This document shows, one piece after another, positions 33,263 through 42,993 of a DNA stretch of 64,000 nt. The notes beneath the pieces are model-generated. The model was given only the letters and a program-made list of their open reading frames with translations. It made no database searches and was not told the DNA's origin. The stretch is from Prevotella sp. P6B1. GTDB taxonomy: Bacteria > Bacteroidota > Bacteroidia > Bacteroidales > Bacteroidaceae. Position 1 is the first letter of the stretch. Each line of letters opens with the position of its first letter. A program made the position numbers and the translations under genes. The stretch lies in NCBI RefSeq assembly GCF_000702825.1, contig NZ_JNKF01000011.1:537401-601400 (forward strand), in the 5' to 3' direction.

Positions 33263-33619
33263 TTACTCTCCTAACAGAGATTTGATCAGCTTCATGCACT
33301 CGTCGCGATTAACGGGTTTCGACAGGAAGCCCACACAACCTGCCTCTTGAGCCATCTGGCGATCGCTGTCGAAAGCATTGGCCGTCAAGGCTACAACTGG
33401 CAGTTCAGGATGCTGGGCCTTGATACGGCGGGTAGCCTCCAAGCCATCCATGACTGGCATCTTAATGTCCATCAACACCAGGTCGTAAAGACCACTATCT
33501 GCCATCTCAACTGCGATCTGACCATTCTTTGCACGATCAAACTCGAAATCCTTCTTCAACAGATACGTCATCAGAACGTAATTACTGTCGTTGTCTTCTG
33601 CTACTAAAATCTTCTTCAT
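33263..33619 (-). CDS. Single-domain response regulator (receiver only)
   Basis: 118 aa. Complete receiver: AEDND acidic pocket, phospho-acceptor in LVLMDIKMPVMDG (D51 or near), the conserved T/A and K positions in VALTANAF and LSKPV. No output domain. It is the last gene of an operon with a TPR histidine kinase and a sugar transporter, 11 bp behind the transporter. Confidence 0.9.
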   Translation of the reverse strand: MKKILVAEDNDSNYVLMTYLLKKDFEFDRAKNGQIAVEMADSGLYDLVLMDIKMPVMDGLEATRRIKAQHPELPVVALTANAFDSDRQMAQEAGCVGFLSKPVNRDECMKLIKSLLGE

Positions 33620-33630
33620 ATGTCAAAAAG

Positions 33631-35115
33631 TTAATTATTTGTGAGTTTATCTTTCCACATCTTACTCATATCCTCGAGTGTCTTACCCTTGGTCTCGGGC
33701 ACAAGGCGCCATACAAACAGGGCTGCCACTACGCAGATAATACCATAGAGTCCGTAAGTAAACCAGTGGCCGAAGTCGTCACCCTCAGAAAGGTGCATGT
33801 TGAACATAGGCACAAACGATGAGCTGACGATGAAGTTTGAGATCCACTGGAACGCTACAGCGATAGCCACAGCACCACCACGGATGGTATTGGGGAATAT
33901 CTCGGCAATGAGCACCCAGGTGATGGGGCCCCAAGAGAACATGAACGAAGCCGAATAAACCAGCAACGATACGGCGGTCAGCATCTCAAGTCCGGCATGT
34001 CCGAAGGTGACAGCCACACCGAAGGCACCCAAGGCCATACCCAGCGAACCACTAATCAACAGCGGCTTACGTCCCCACTTCTCAACGGTGAACACAGCCA
34101 CCAGGGTGAATGAGATATTGATGATACCCATGAATACGGTCAGGATCATCGGGTTGTCCATACCCATATCGCCAAAGATACGTGGTGCATAGTAGAGCAC
34201 GGCATTGATACCCACTGCCTGCTGGAATACCGACAACATGATACCCACGAAGATGCAGAGTGCACCATAGGTGAGCAGCTTCTCGGTCTTAACCACCATG
34301 GTATCCTTGATATCCTGCAGAATCTGCTGGGCCTTCTGTGCGCCATTGATCTTGGCCAGAATACCCTCAGCCTTCTTGTCCTCACCGATGCTTACCAGAT
34401 AACGTGGGGTTTCGGGCACAAAGCAGATGAGCAAGGCAAAGAGTCCTGCAGGAACAGCCTCGCTACCGAACATATAACGCCAACCTGTAGTAACGGTCCA
34501 CTGAGCAGCTGGATTGATGGCAGCAATACCCTTACCCATCTCCTCGACCAGCGGCTGCAGATGATCGCCCAGGATGAAGAAGTTGACAAAGTAAACCACC
34601 AGCTGACCGAAGATAATGGCAAACTGGTTCCACGATACCAACATACCTCTTATATTAGAAGGAGCCACCTCGCCGATATACATCGGGCAGATGGCCGATG
34701 CCAAGCCAACACCAATACCACCAATCACACGATAGACATTGAACATCAAAGCCAAAGAGTAGCTTGGCTGACCATACTCAAAGAACAAGAACTCTGGATC
34801 CATAGAACCCAGCGCTGACACAAAGAACAGCAAACCAGCGATGATCAATGACTTCTTACGTCCTAAGTTAGTAGCGAGGAAGCCTGAGATGGCCGAACCG
34901 ATGATACAGCCTATCAAGGCACTGGCCGATGTAAATCCATGCCAGCCATCAGTATAGGCAAAATCCTTTGACTCCATAAAGAATGCCTGCAATCCCTTTT
35001 CTGCTCCGGAAATAACAGCTGTATCGTATCCGAACAGCAGGCCGCCAAGCACTGCGACCATGACAATTGAAATGAGGTAGGCCTTACTACCTTGCTCTGT
35101 TTGTTGATTTACCAT
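33631..35115 (-). CDS. MFS sugar porter (XylE/AraE-like)
   Basis: 494 aa, 12 membrane helices. Sugar-porter signatures GGLLFGYDTAVISG, YRVIGGIGVGLAS with the following EVAPSNIRG, PETPRYLV, and PETKGKTLEDM at the end. Probably a proton symporter for pentose or hexose. Arabinose is suggested by the divergent GH51 arabinofuranosidase, but this is inference. It starts 2 bp after the kinase gene. Confidence 0.9.
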   Translation of the reverse strand: MVNQQTEQGSKAYLISIVMVAVLGGLLFGYDTAVISGAEKGLQAFFMESKDFAYTDGWHGFTSASALIGCIIGSAISGFLATNLGRKKSLIIAGLLFFVSALGSMDPEFLFFEYGQPSYSLALMFNVYRVIGGIGVGLASAICPMYIGEVAPSNIRGMLVSWNQFAIIFGQLVVYFVNFFILGDHLQPLVEEMGKGIAAINPAAQWTVTTGWRYMFGSEAVPAGLFALLICFVPETPRYLVSIGEDKKAEGILAKINGAQKAQQILQDIKDTMVVKTEKLLTYGALCIFVGIMLSVFQQAVGINAVLYYAPRIFGDMGMDNPMILTVFMGIINISFTLVAVFTVEKWGRKPLLISGSLGMALGAFGVAVTFGHAGLEMLTAVSLLVYSASFMFSWGPITWVLIAEIFPNTIRGGAVAIAVAFQWISNFIVSSSFVPMFNMHLSEGDDFGHWFTYGLYGIICVVAALFVWRLVPETKGKTLEDMSKMWKDKLTNN

Positions 35116-35117
35116 AA

Positions 35118-36953
35118 TTATAATGTTGTTTTAAGTTTAATAGGCAAGCTCAGTGTAAAGGAAGTGCCTCTTTCCGACGTTTGGTCGAGCTTCAAGGTGC
35201 CTCCCAGCTTCTCCACAGTTTCGTGGCAATAGGCCAGTCCCAGTCCCAGTCCTTCCTTGAACGCATTGACTTTGGTGAAGCGCTCAAAGATGGTGTCCAC
35301 CTTATCAACAGGGATGCCGCATCCGGTATCCTCGATCGTAAAGTGGAAGTGGGTCTTATCTTTCTTCAGAATCAGTCGGATATAGCCCTCATCGGTAAAC
35401 TTCGCCGAATTCTCAAGGATATTACCCAGCATCTGCAACAAGCTATCGCTATGGGTTTCCAGTATCTTGTTATCACTATTCGTCAGATCAGCCAGTTCTA
35501 TTCGTACACGCGCAGCATCTACCTCAGGCATCGCACTGAGTGCCTTATGGCAGATGTCAAGTGCATCAGTCGCCTCTACATCCTTCAGCAGATCCTTGGT
35601 ATGCTCGTTGGCCAGAGCCAGCATCTTGTTGACCAACGATGTAATCTGTCGGGTGTTTTTGCTGATGGTGTCGCCCAGACTCTTGCGCTCCTCTGGCGCA
35701 AACTGGGCATTATCCTCTGTCAGCAACTGGGTAAATCCGTTGATAATGTTGAGCGGTGTACGGATCTCGTGACTGACGTTGCGGATAAACTCCGTTTTCA
35801 TCTCGTCGGCAGCAGCCGCCTGTTTATAGGCTTTCTTCAGTTCCTTATTCTTCTTAAGCAGGATATCCTGGTAACGGCGTTTGCCATAAATGGTCAGAGC
35901 AAGTCCCACAATCAGCATCATCGCCATGACCATTGCAATGACCAGCACGATATTCATCACACGGGCAGCCTTCTGGCCCTGCTTCAGCAGCACCATCTCC
36001 TCCTCCTGCTTCTGGATGTTCTCTGCAATGATGACACCTGTGATGGAGTCACGCTTATGCATCAGCTCGCGCTGGGTGAGGAATGCCTTTTCGTTATCAC
36101 CTATATATCTGTAGATGTCGCAACGCATCAGGTAGCTCTCCTTCATATTCGCCATCTTCTCAGCATCGGCCAGCGCCTTACTGGTGTTACCATCGTACAG
36201 GGTCTTATAGATACGGGCATAAGGCAGGAACAAATCAGCGGAAGGTGTGGCATTCATGCTATCTGCCTTTTCTGCCAACGCATAGAGCTCACGGAATGCG
36301 GCATAATGGTGCTGTTTGAACTTCACAATAGCCTTCATGGCATAAGCATTAGCCATTCCACGCCAGTATTCACGATGATCCTTGTGCTTGGCCAGCTCCT
36401 CCAGGTCCTTGTCCAACCACTTCAAGGTTTCCTCACTATCGTTATTCAGTTGGATATGAGCCATACCCAAATACAGGAAGCTCAGTCCGCCTTCTTCATA
36501 GCGCGTACCTTTAATCAGTTCGATAGCCTTTTCCAGTTCTTTCAGCGCCCCTGGTATATCGCCACAGGCATTAAAGATATGCCCCAGCATCTTGGGAGCC
36601 AAATACAACTCTTCCGACACCTCACTTCCGCGTGCCACGAGATCGTCCTTCAACTTATTGGCAATATGATAAGCATCGCGGATATTCATACGGTCCAGAT
36701 TATACATGATGCCGCATACCCAAGAATCGTAATACCCCTGGTTATCCTTCTCTTCCTTACAATGAGCCTGATATTCCCAACATGCAGCATAAACCTTATG
36801 GACATCCTCCTGGGTACATAATGCCCACATCTGATCGTGTAGTTTCTGGTGCTTAACAGAGTCTTTACAGTTTAATGGCTGCGCCCCTAACTGAGTAGAA
36901 ATCAGTAAGGTGCCCAAACATGCAATATATTTCGTCCAACGAGTGAAAGTCAT
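35118..36953 (-). CDS. TPR-containing sensor histidine kinase
   Basis: 611 aa from ATG 36953; a longer frame to 37022 would spoil the signal peptide. Signal peptide, periplasmic TPR-like helices (about 30-310), one membrane helix (about 335-355), a coiled linker, HisKA with RNVSHEIRTPLNI (His about 395) and HATPase_c with DTGCGIP and GLGLAY. No receiver is fused. Operon: kinase, sugar porter, receiver. Confidence 0.9.
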   Translation of the reverse strand: MTFTRWTKYIACLGTLLISTQLGAQPLNCKDSVKHQKLHDQMWALCTQEDVHKVYAACWEYQAHCKEEKDNQGYYDSWVCGIMYNLDRMNIRDAYHIANKLKDDLVARGSEVSEELYLAPKMLGHIFNACGDIPGALKELEKAIELIKGTRYEEGGLSFLYLGMAHIQLNNDSEETLKWLDKDLEELAKHKDHREYWRGMANAYAMKAIVKFKQHHYAAFRELYALAEKADSMNATPSADLFLPYARIYKTLYDGNTSKALADAEKMANMKESYLMRCDIYRYIGDNEKAFLTQRELMHKRDSITGVIIAENIQKQEEEMVLLKQGQKAARVMNIVLVIAMVMAMMLIVGLALTIYGKRRYQDILLKKNKELKKAYKQAAAADEMKTEFIRNVSHEIRTPLNIINGFTQLLTEDNAQFAPEERKSLGDTISKNTRQITSLVNKMLALANEHTKDLLKDVEATDALDICHKALSAMPEVDAARVRIELADLTNSDNKILETHSDSLLQMLGNILENSAKFTDEGYIRLILKKDKTHFHFTIEDTGCGIPVDKVDTIFERFTKVNAFKEGLGLGLAYCHETVEKLGGTLKLDQTSERGTSFTLSLPIKLKTTL

Positions 36954-37113
36954 TCCTTTAGGTTTATAAGAAAAATCCTCTGCAAAAGTAACGTTTTTCC
37001 TCGAAATCTCCAAACTTTTCACTCACTAATACGTTATTTTTTGTATAAATGACACCATTCTAAGTTTTTTTATGTAATTTTGTAACCGCTGGCAACTAAT
37101 TACAAAACGAAAT

Positions 37114-39123
37114 ATGAAACATTTATCAACAATCCTTCTGCTTGCATCCACTCTGACAACTGGAGCACAGACCCACGTCCTTGACGTGAACACTAAGAAA
37201 CTGGGCGCACCAGTACAGCCCACTATGTACGGCATCTTTTTTGAAGATATCAACTATGCTGCCGATGGCGGTCTTTATGCTGAACTGGTGAAGAACCGTT
37301 CGTTTGAATTCCCTAACGCCTTCACAGGATGGGACATTTCTGGTAACGTAACCCTCAAGGACGATGGTCCTTTCGAGCGTAATCCCCACTATGTACGTCT
37401 GGCACCTACGGGACATGGCGACAAACACACCATGATTGAGAACCATGGATTCTTCGGCATGGGTGTAAAGGGTGGTCAGGAATACCGATTCTCTGTATGG
37501 GCGCGCGTGCCCGATGGCGGCAAAGCCAAACTGTGGATCGACCTGGTTGAGAATGCCACCATGGACGATGACCAGAAACTGGGCAACGCCGGTATAGAAG
37601 TTGCCGGTAAGGAATGGAAGAAGTACACAGCCATCCTCAAACCCAAACGTACGTGCGCCAAGGCTCACCTGCGTGTTTGGGGCGATGGAAAAGTAACAAC
37701 CGATCTGGAACACGTATCACTCTTCCCCGTTGACACCTGGAAAGGCCGTGAAAACGGTATGCGTAAGGATCTGGCCCAGGCCTTGAACGATATGCGTCCC
37801 GGTGTATTCCGTTTCCCTGGCGGATGTATCGTGGAAGGTACCGACCTTGCCACACGCTACCAGTGGAAGAACACCGTTGGCCCAGTAGAAAACCGTCCGC
37901 TCAATGAGAACCGCTGGCACTACACTTTTACTAACCGCTACTTCCCCGACTATTTCCAGAGCTACGGACTCGGATTCTTCGAGTTCTTCCAGCTTTGCGA
38001 AGACTTCGGCTCCGAGGCGCTCCCTGTTATCTCATGCGGTCTGTCGTGCCAGTTCCAGAATCCCGATCCAACCAAGCCAGGTGTACATGTAGCACTCGAG
38101 GATCTGGAACCCTACATCCAGGACGCCCTCGACCTCATCGAGTTTGCCAATGGTCCTGCCGACTCTAAATGGGGTAAGATTCGTGCCGAGATGGGGCACC
38201 CCGCTCCTTTCAACCTCAAGTACCTGGGTGTAGGCAACGAGCAATGGGACTACGATGAGCAGCACGGTGGTTTCGGTCCTGTGTTCACCTCACGTCTCAA
38301 GAAGTTCAGCGATGCCATCCGCAAAAAGTATCCTAACATCAAGCTTATCGGCACCACCGGTCCTAACTCTGAAGGCTGGGACTTCGACTTGCTGCAGCCC
38401 CGCATGAAGGAGCTCAAGGTTGACCTCTACGACGAGCACTACTATCGCAACGAGAAGTGGTTCCTAACCCACGGTCTGCGCTATGACTCATACGACCGCA
38501 AGGGTCCAAAGGTGTTTGCAGGCGAGTATGCCTGCCACGGTAGCAAGAACCACAAGTGGAACCACTATTATACCTCTTTATTAGAGGCTGCCCACATGAC
38601 GGGTATCGAGCGTAATGCCGACATTGTACACATGGCAACCTACGCCCCACTCTTCGCCCATGTTGAGGGCTGGCAGTGGCGTCCAGATGCCATCTGGTAC
38701 GATAATCTGCGCTCCTTCAAGTCGGTGAGCTACTATGTTCAGCAGCTCTATGCCACCAACAAGGGCACCCACGTGCTCCAGCTCACAATGAACAAGAAGC
38801 CCGTAGCCGGTCAGGAAGGTCAGGACGGACTCTTTGCCTCATCGGTATTCGATGCAACCACAGGCGAGGTCATCATCAAAGTGGTAAACACCAGCGATGC
38901 CATCCAGCCTGTCAGCATCCAGTTGACAGGCATGAAGGGTGCCCGTACCGCAGAGACCATTACCCTCTGCCACAACAGTATGGATGATGAAAACACGCTC
39001 GATGAACCCGAAAAGATTATTCCACGTTCTGGAACCTGCGCTGTAGATGCTGGCAAGGGTGCGTCGCTCATCACCGACGATCTGCCTGCCAAGAGCTTCA
39101 GAATCTACAAGATCAAGAAGTAA
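37114..39123 (+). CDS. Alpha-L-arabinofuranosidase (GH51), secreted
   Basis: 669 aa with signal peptide (cleavage near TGAQT). A CBM4-like jelly-roll (about 65-205) is followed by a GH51 barrel: acid/base Glu in GVGNEQW, nucleophile Glu in VFAGEYACHG, and a C-terminal beta domain. It releases terminal arabinose from arabinan or arabinoxylan. No SusC/SusD genes are nearby, so this is not a full polysaccharide utilisation locus. -7 box TAATTTTG at 37075-37082. Confidence 0.93.
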   Translation: MKHLSTILLLASTLTTGAQTHVLDVNTKKLGAPVQPTMYGIFFEDINYAADGGLYAELVKNRSFEFPNAFTGWDISGNVTLKDDGPFERNPHYVRLAPTGHGDKHTMIENHGFFGMGVKGGQEYRFSVWARVPDGGKAKLWIDLVENATMDDDQKLGNAGIEVAGKEWKKYTAILKPKRTCAKAHLRVWGDGKVTTDLEHVSLFPVDTWKGRENGMRKDLAQALNDMRPGVFRFPGGCIVEGTDLATRYQWKNTVGPVENRPLNENRWHYTFTNRYFPDYFQSYGLGFFEFFQLCEDFGSEALPVISCGLSCQFQNPDPTKPGVHVALEDLEPYIQDALDLIEFANGPADSKWGKIRAEMGHPAPFNLKYLGVGNEQWDYDEQHGGFGPVFTSRLKKFSDAIRKKYPNIKLIGTTGPNSEGWDFDLLQPRMKELKVDLYDEHYYRNEKWFLTHGLRYDSYDRKGPKVFAGEYACHGSKNHKWNHYYTSLLEAAHMTGIERNADIVHMATYAPLFAHVEGWQWRPDAIWYDNLRSFKSVSYYVQQLYATNKGTHVLQLTMNKKPVAGQEGQDGLFASSVFDATTGEVIIKVVNTSDAIQPVSIQLTGMKGARTAETITLCHNSMDDENTLDEPEKIIPRSGTCAVDAGKGASLITDDLPAKSFRIYKIKK

Positions 39124-39140
39124 TCAGGTTATATAAACAA

Positions 39141-39178
39141 AAGAATCTCCCCCATCACGGGGAGATTTCTTTTTTTAA
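39141..39178 (+). terminator. Terminator of the arabinofuranosidase gene
   Basis: Stem AATCTCCCC with GGGGAGATT followed by a run of T. Confidence 0.88.
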
Positions 39179-39459
39179 TAGGATTCATATAATAAAACAC
39201 CTTGTTTGGTTCGTCGGATATTCTTTGTGATTTTCGGGTACAAGGGATCATACTCGGCTTTGGGATTAGCCATAGTAAACCCTCTCACCTTAACAATAAA
39301 GCGATTCACACTATCAGTAGACAAGTGTTGTAAACGTGTCGACTCATTATAGAACTCAGTCATCTCAGTCATTGATTCTTGTTTCAACAACGGCGACTCA
39401 CTTAAGTATGCCAGTCCTACTAAGAGGAGTGCTGTGACAGATAATAATACCTTCTTCAT
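39175..39459 (-). CDS. Small exported or membrane-anchored hypothetical protein
   Basis: 94 aa with a hydrophobic start (MKKVLLSVTALLLVGLAYL) and a charged remainder. No lipobox Cys and no family. Convergent with the GH51 gene, sharing its terminator region. Confidence 0.55.
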   Translation of the reverse strand: MKKVLLSVTALLLVGLAYLSESPLLKQESMTEMTEFYNESTRLQHLSTDSVNRFIVKVRGFTMANPKAEYDPLYPKITKNIRRTKQGVLLYESY

Positions 39460-39621
39460 TTTTTAAGTAAAATGGTTGGTCTGATAATTACGGCTACAAA
39501 TATAGACATATTTTTCTAAACTCATCACATTTTTCCATAAAAATATGCTCTAAAACTAAAAAACATGCAAACAGCCATGCCAACCTCACCCAAAATGCCC
39601 TAATTGATCAGTACAAATTTA

Positions 39622-39651
39622 AAAGAGGCTCGTTTCACAACGAACCTCTTT
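39622..39651. terminator. Bidirectional-looking hairpin in the 39460-39838 gap
   Basis: AAAGAGG-c-TCGTT (39622-39634) pairs with AACGA-a-CCTCTTT (39639-39651), with A-rich and T-rich flanks on both sides. The remainder of this gap is AT-rich and holds no gene that I can see. Confidence 0.6.
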
Positions 39652-39838
39652 CAAAAAAATTACTTAAAAAACTAAATTAATCAACCATAAACCTTAACCA
39701 TTAAAATCTTTTTCTGCTGCAAAGATAAACAATGTTTCCGAAATAAACGAATATTTTTGCTTAAAAAATGTTTAAAAGCAGAATTTTATCGCATATTAAA
39801 CACAAAATATCTATAATTAAACAGCAAAAATAGCTTTT

Positions 39839-40792
39839 TTATCTTTTTTTCTTACGATATTCGTATAATTCAAGACTATTGACAATATTCTGCCACAGCA
39901 CGTAACAGCCAGCACCTACCGATGCCACAGGGTTCAGGTAAGTATAGGCCACCCAGATGCTCAGGGCCGTATTCTTCTGGAACGAAGCCTGTCCACCATC
40001 GATCTCATCGCCCAACTGGCGACCAATCCAACGGCCCATCAGGAAAAGCACAAAGCAAAGAATCAGCGACATCATGGCTATCATCAACAGCGTACGTAGT
40101 GCAGCATCGCTATGAACAATGTTACGCACGGTTACACCCGACGTAACTGCCAACTGCGCTGCCCAAAGGTAGAACGAGAGGTCGGGTATCGACACAATCC
40201 ATGCGCAAAGGCGCTTGGCATAGTGCTGCACCAACCATCCCAGCACCAGCGGAGCTACCAGCACCATAGCCAGTTTTTGCAGGATTATAAAGAACACCGC
40301 CCAGAAACCAGTGCTTACGCCACGCTCCAACAACGGGAACACCGCAGGAATCATAAGTGCCGAAGCAAAAGCCGACATCACGACGTAGGCCGTCATCGTA
40401 TTGATGTTACCGCCAATCTTTGCAGTAACCACAGGAGCCGCCGTAGCTGCAGGACCGATGATACACGTAAGCACACTCTCCCATAGCAACTTCTGTTCGG
40501 GATCAGCATCAACCTGGAAGATAATCCACACGTTAAGCGCCACCAAAGCCACCTGCGCCACCAGCACACCTATGTGCCAGCGGTGAGGACGCATCTGATG
40601 AAAGTCGATACGACAATAGGTAGAGAACAACGTAGAGAACACCATAAACGGGAAAATGGCATCCACCACCTCGCCCAACGTATCGCCTGCGCCATCGAGA
40701 AAAGGCAACAGATAAAACAGCAGATACACAACAGTACCAACAGCTATAGCCACCGGAAGTGTCCAATCTTTAACAAATTGCTTCAGTTTCAT
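39839..40792 (-). CDS. BASS family transporter
   Basis: 317 aa, about ten membrane helices, with the bile acid:sodium symporter style (CIIGPAATAAPVVTAKIGG, MSAFASALMIPAVFPLLE). The substrate is unknown. The -7 box TAATTTTG (40797-40804) ends only 4 nt before the ATG, so the mRNA may be leaderless. Shares its promoter region, including a perfect 21-nt palindrome, with metF. Confidence 0.78.
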   Translation of the reverse strand: MKLKQFVKDWTLPVAIAVGTVVYLLFYLLPFLDGAGDTLGEVVDAIFPFMVFSTLFSTYCRIDFHQMRPHRWHIGVLVAQVALVALNVWIIFQVDADPEQKLLWESVLTCIIGPAATAAPVVTAKIGGNINTMTAYVVMSAFASALMIPAVFPLLERGVSTGFWAVFFIILQKLAMVLVAPLVLGWLVQHYAKRLCAWIVSIPDLSFYLWAAQLAVTSGVTVRNIVHSDAALRTLLMIAMMSLILCFVLFLMGRWIGRQLGDEIDGGQASFQKNTALSIWVAYTYLNPVASVGAGCYVLWQNIVNSLELYEYRKKKR

Positions 40793-40800
40793 GCTGCAAA

Positions 40801-40821
40801 ATTACAAAAAATTTTTGTAAT
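40801..40821. promoter_or_regulatory. Perfect 21-nt palindrome between BASS gene and metF
   Basis: ATTACAAAAA-A-TTTTTGTAAT. It overlaps the BASS -7 box and the metF -33 TTTG (40814-40817; metF -7 TATCTTTG at 40836-40843), so one bound dimer could control both genes. Confidence 0.65.
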
Positions 40822-40851
40822 AAAGAAATTTTTAGTATCTTTGCAGCCAAT

Positions 40852-41808
40852 ATGAGTGTTACTGAGTTTATCCATCAAGATAAGGAGGCTAAGCGATTCT
40901 CGTTCGAAGTACTGCCACCGCTTAAGGGTAATGGCACAGCCAAACTGTTTGCCGATATCGACAAACTAAGAGAATTCGACCCAGCCTACATCAATATTAC
41001 CACCCATCACTCGGAGTTTGTTTATCGCGAACTTGAGAATGGGCAGTTTGAGCGTCGTCGCATTCGTCGCCGCCCAGGAACCATCGCTATTGCCGCAGCC
41101 ATACAGCAGCGTTACCAGATTCCCGTTCAGCCCCACGTTATCTGTAGTGGTGCTACCATCGAGGATATCGAATACGAACTGCTCGACTTGCAATTCTTAG
41201 GCATTAACGATTTGTTGCTGTTGCGTGGCGATAAGGCCAAGGAGGACAGCCGGTTCCAGCCCACCCATGGCGGGCATGCGCATACCACCGACTTGATGGC
41301 TCAGGTAAAACGATTCAACGAGGGCTTTTTTGCTGATGGCACCCCCATCAAGAATCCAGGTCGTCCGTTCGACTATGGCGTAGCTTGCTACCCCGAGAAA
41401 CACGAGGAGGCACCCAACCTCGAGATGGACATGCAATACCTGAAACAGAAACAGGACTTGGGTGCCCAGTATGCCGTAACACAGTTGTTCTTCGACAACG
41501 AGAAGTACTACGCTTTTGTGGAGAAGGCACGCCAGATGGGCATTACCATCCCCATCATCCCAGGCATCAAGCCCATGGCCAAGCTAAGTCAGCTGACAGT
41601 AGTACCCAAAACATTCCACTGCGATATCCCTGAGCCACTGGCCAAGGAGGTAGTGAAATGCAAGACCGACGAAGATGCCAAACAATTAGGTATAGAGTGG
41701 ACCACCCAGCAGTGTAAGGATCTGTATGCGCATGGGGTACACAACATCCACTTCTACACAGTGTCGGCTGTAGATAGTGTTGCAGAAGTCGTCAAGCGAC
41801 TTCTTTGA
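40852..41808 (+). CDS. metF: 5,10-methylenetetrahydrofolate reductase
   Basis: 318 aa. FAD-dependent TIM barrel: FEVLPP start, YINITTHHSEF, PHVICSGATIEDIEYEL, LLLRGD and IPIIPGIKPM. It makes 5-methyl-THF for methionine synthase, whose activation domain is encoded at 27629. Its stop codon merges into a 7-bp repeat. Confidence 0.95.
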   Translation: MSVTEFIHQDKEAKRFSFEVLPPLKGNGTAKLFADIDKLREFDPAYINITTHHSEFVYRELENGQFERRRIRRRPGTIAIAAAIQQRYQIPVQPHVICSGATIEDIEYELLDLQFLGINDLLLLRGDKAKEDSRFQPTHGGHAHTTDLMAQVKRFNEGFFADGTPIKNPGRPFDYGVACYPEKHEEAPNLEMDMQYLKQKQDLGAQYAVTQLFFDNEKYYAFVEKARQMGITIPIIPGIKPMAKLSQLTVVPKTFHCDIPEPLAKEVVKCKTDEDAKQLGIEWTTQQCKDLYAHGVHNIHFYTVSAVDSVAEVVKRLL

Positions 41809-41835
41809 TTGAACATTGAGGATTAAGCATTATGG
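41808..41835. repeat. 7-bp tandem repeat between metF and holB
   Basis: Units attgaac, attgagg, attaagc, attatgg. The last unit contains the holB ATG. Confidence 0.8.
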
Positions 41836-42944
41836 GTTTCGACGAGGTAATAGGACAGAAAGAAGCCGAGGAGCGATTGCTACAACTGGTGAAAGAGGAA
41901 AGACTCCCTCACGCGTTGATGCTATGTGGTCCGCAGGGGTGTGGCAAGCTGCCATTAGCAGTGGCTTTTGCCTGCTATCTGCTGGACAACGGTACGCCAT
42001 CGGCCAAAGCCATGCTGGCCAAACTGGAGCATCCTGATCTGCACTTCACCTACCCTACCATCAAGCTGCCATCGATGGGAGCCGATCATAAGCCTGTGAG
42101 CGACGACTTTGCCAAAGAGTGGCACGAGCTGATAGCCAAAGGACTCTATTTCACCATGGAAGAGTGGATGACGGCTATGAATACCGAGAACCAGCAAGCC
42201 ATCATCACCGCTGGTGAAAGCGACGAACTGGTAAGGAAACTGAGTCTGAAATCGAGCCAGGGCGGTTATAAGGTAAGCATTGTATGGCTGCCTGAGCGCA
42301 TGAATATAGAATGTGCCAACAAACTGTTGAAGCTGATAGAGGAGCCACCACACCAAACGGTGTTCATCATGGTCAGCGAAGAACCTGACAAGCTTCTGGA
42401 AACCATCCGTAGCCGTGTGCAAAGGATCGATATCAAGAAGATTGCCAATGAGGATATAGAGCAGGCATTGATAGAAAAGCGAGGTATAGGTCAGGAAGAC
42501 GCCCACCGCATAGCCCGACTGGCCAACGGCAACTGGATCAAGGCGCTCGACGAGTTGCAGGTTGGTTCTGAAAACGAACTATTCCTCGACATGTACATCA
42601 TGCTGATGCGACTGGCCTACCAGCGTAAGATCAAGGACCTGCGCAAGTGGAGCGAGCAGATGGCTGGCATGGGACGTGAGAAGCAGAAACGCTGGCTGAC
42701 CTTCTTTCTGCGCATGACCCGCGAGAACTTTATGTACAACTTCCAAAACGAGGAACTGGTATATATGACCCAGCGCGAGGAGGACTTTGCCAAGAACTTT
42801 GCCCGCTTTATCAATGAAAAGAATATTCTGCCCATCAGCGACCTGGCTAATCTGGCCATCCGCGACATTGGACAGAACGCCAACGGTAAGATTGTATTCT
42901 TCGACTTGGCACTACAAATGATTGTTCTGCTACTGCAGAAGTGA
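41832..42944 (+). CDS. holB: DNA polymerase III subunit delta'
   Basis: 370 aa. Clamp-loader AAA fold with CGPQGCGK (residues about 37-44) and the expected EEPPHQTVFIMVSEEPDKLLETIRSR segment. Longer between these motifs than E. coli HolB, as usual in Bacteroidetes. Confidence 0.92.
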   Translation: MGFDEVIGQKEAEERLLQLVKEERLPHALMLCGPQGCGKLPLAVAFACYLLDNGTPSAKAMLAKLEHPDLHFTYPTIKLPSMGADHKPVSDDFAKEWHELIAKGLYFTMEEWMTAMNTENQQAIITAGESDELVRKLSLKSSQGGYKVSIVWLPERMNIECANKLLKLIEEPPHQTVFIMVSEEPDKLLETIRSRVQRIDIKKIANEDIEQALIEKRGIGQEDAHRIARLANGNWIKALDELQVGSENELFLDMYIMLMRLAYQRKIKDLRKWSEQMAGMGREKQKRWLTFFLRMTRENFMYNFQNEELVYMTQREEDFAKNFARFINEKNILPISDLANLAIRDIGQNANGKIVFFDLALQMIVLLLQK

Positions 42945-42990
42945 AGAGTGATTAGTGAATTGTGAATAGTAAAGAAGTGAACAGTGATTA
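42942..42990. repeat. 7-bp-period repeat between holB and ricT-like gene
   Basis: Degenerate units such as attagtg, aattgtg, aatagta and aacagtg, with one 8-nt unit. Starts in the holB stop and ends 3 nt before the next ATG. Confidence 0.7.
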
Positions 42991-42993
42991 TAT

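Noticed and set aside
35181..36821. 546-codon plus-strand frame
   Set aside because: It is antisense to the TPR histidine kinase, rich in Leu, Gln, His and Ile as expected from reverse-complement codons, and has no domain. The kinase on the other strand has complete motifs.
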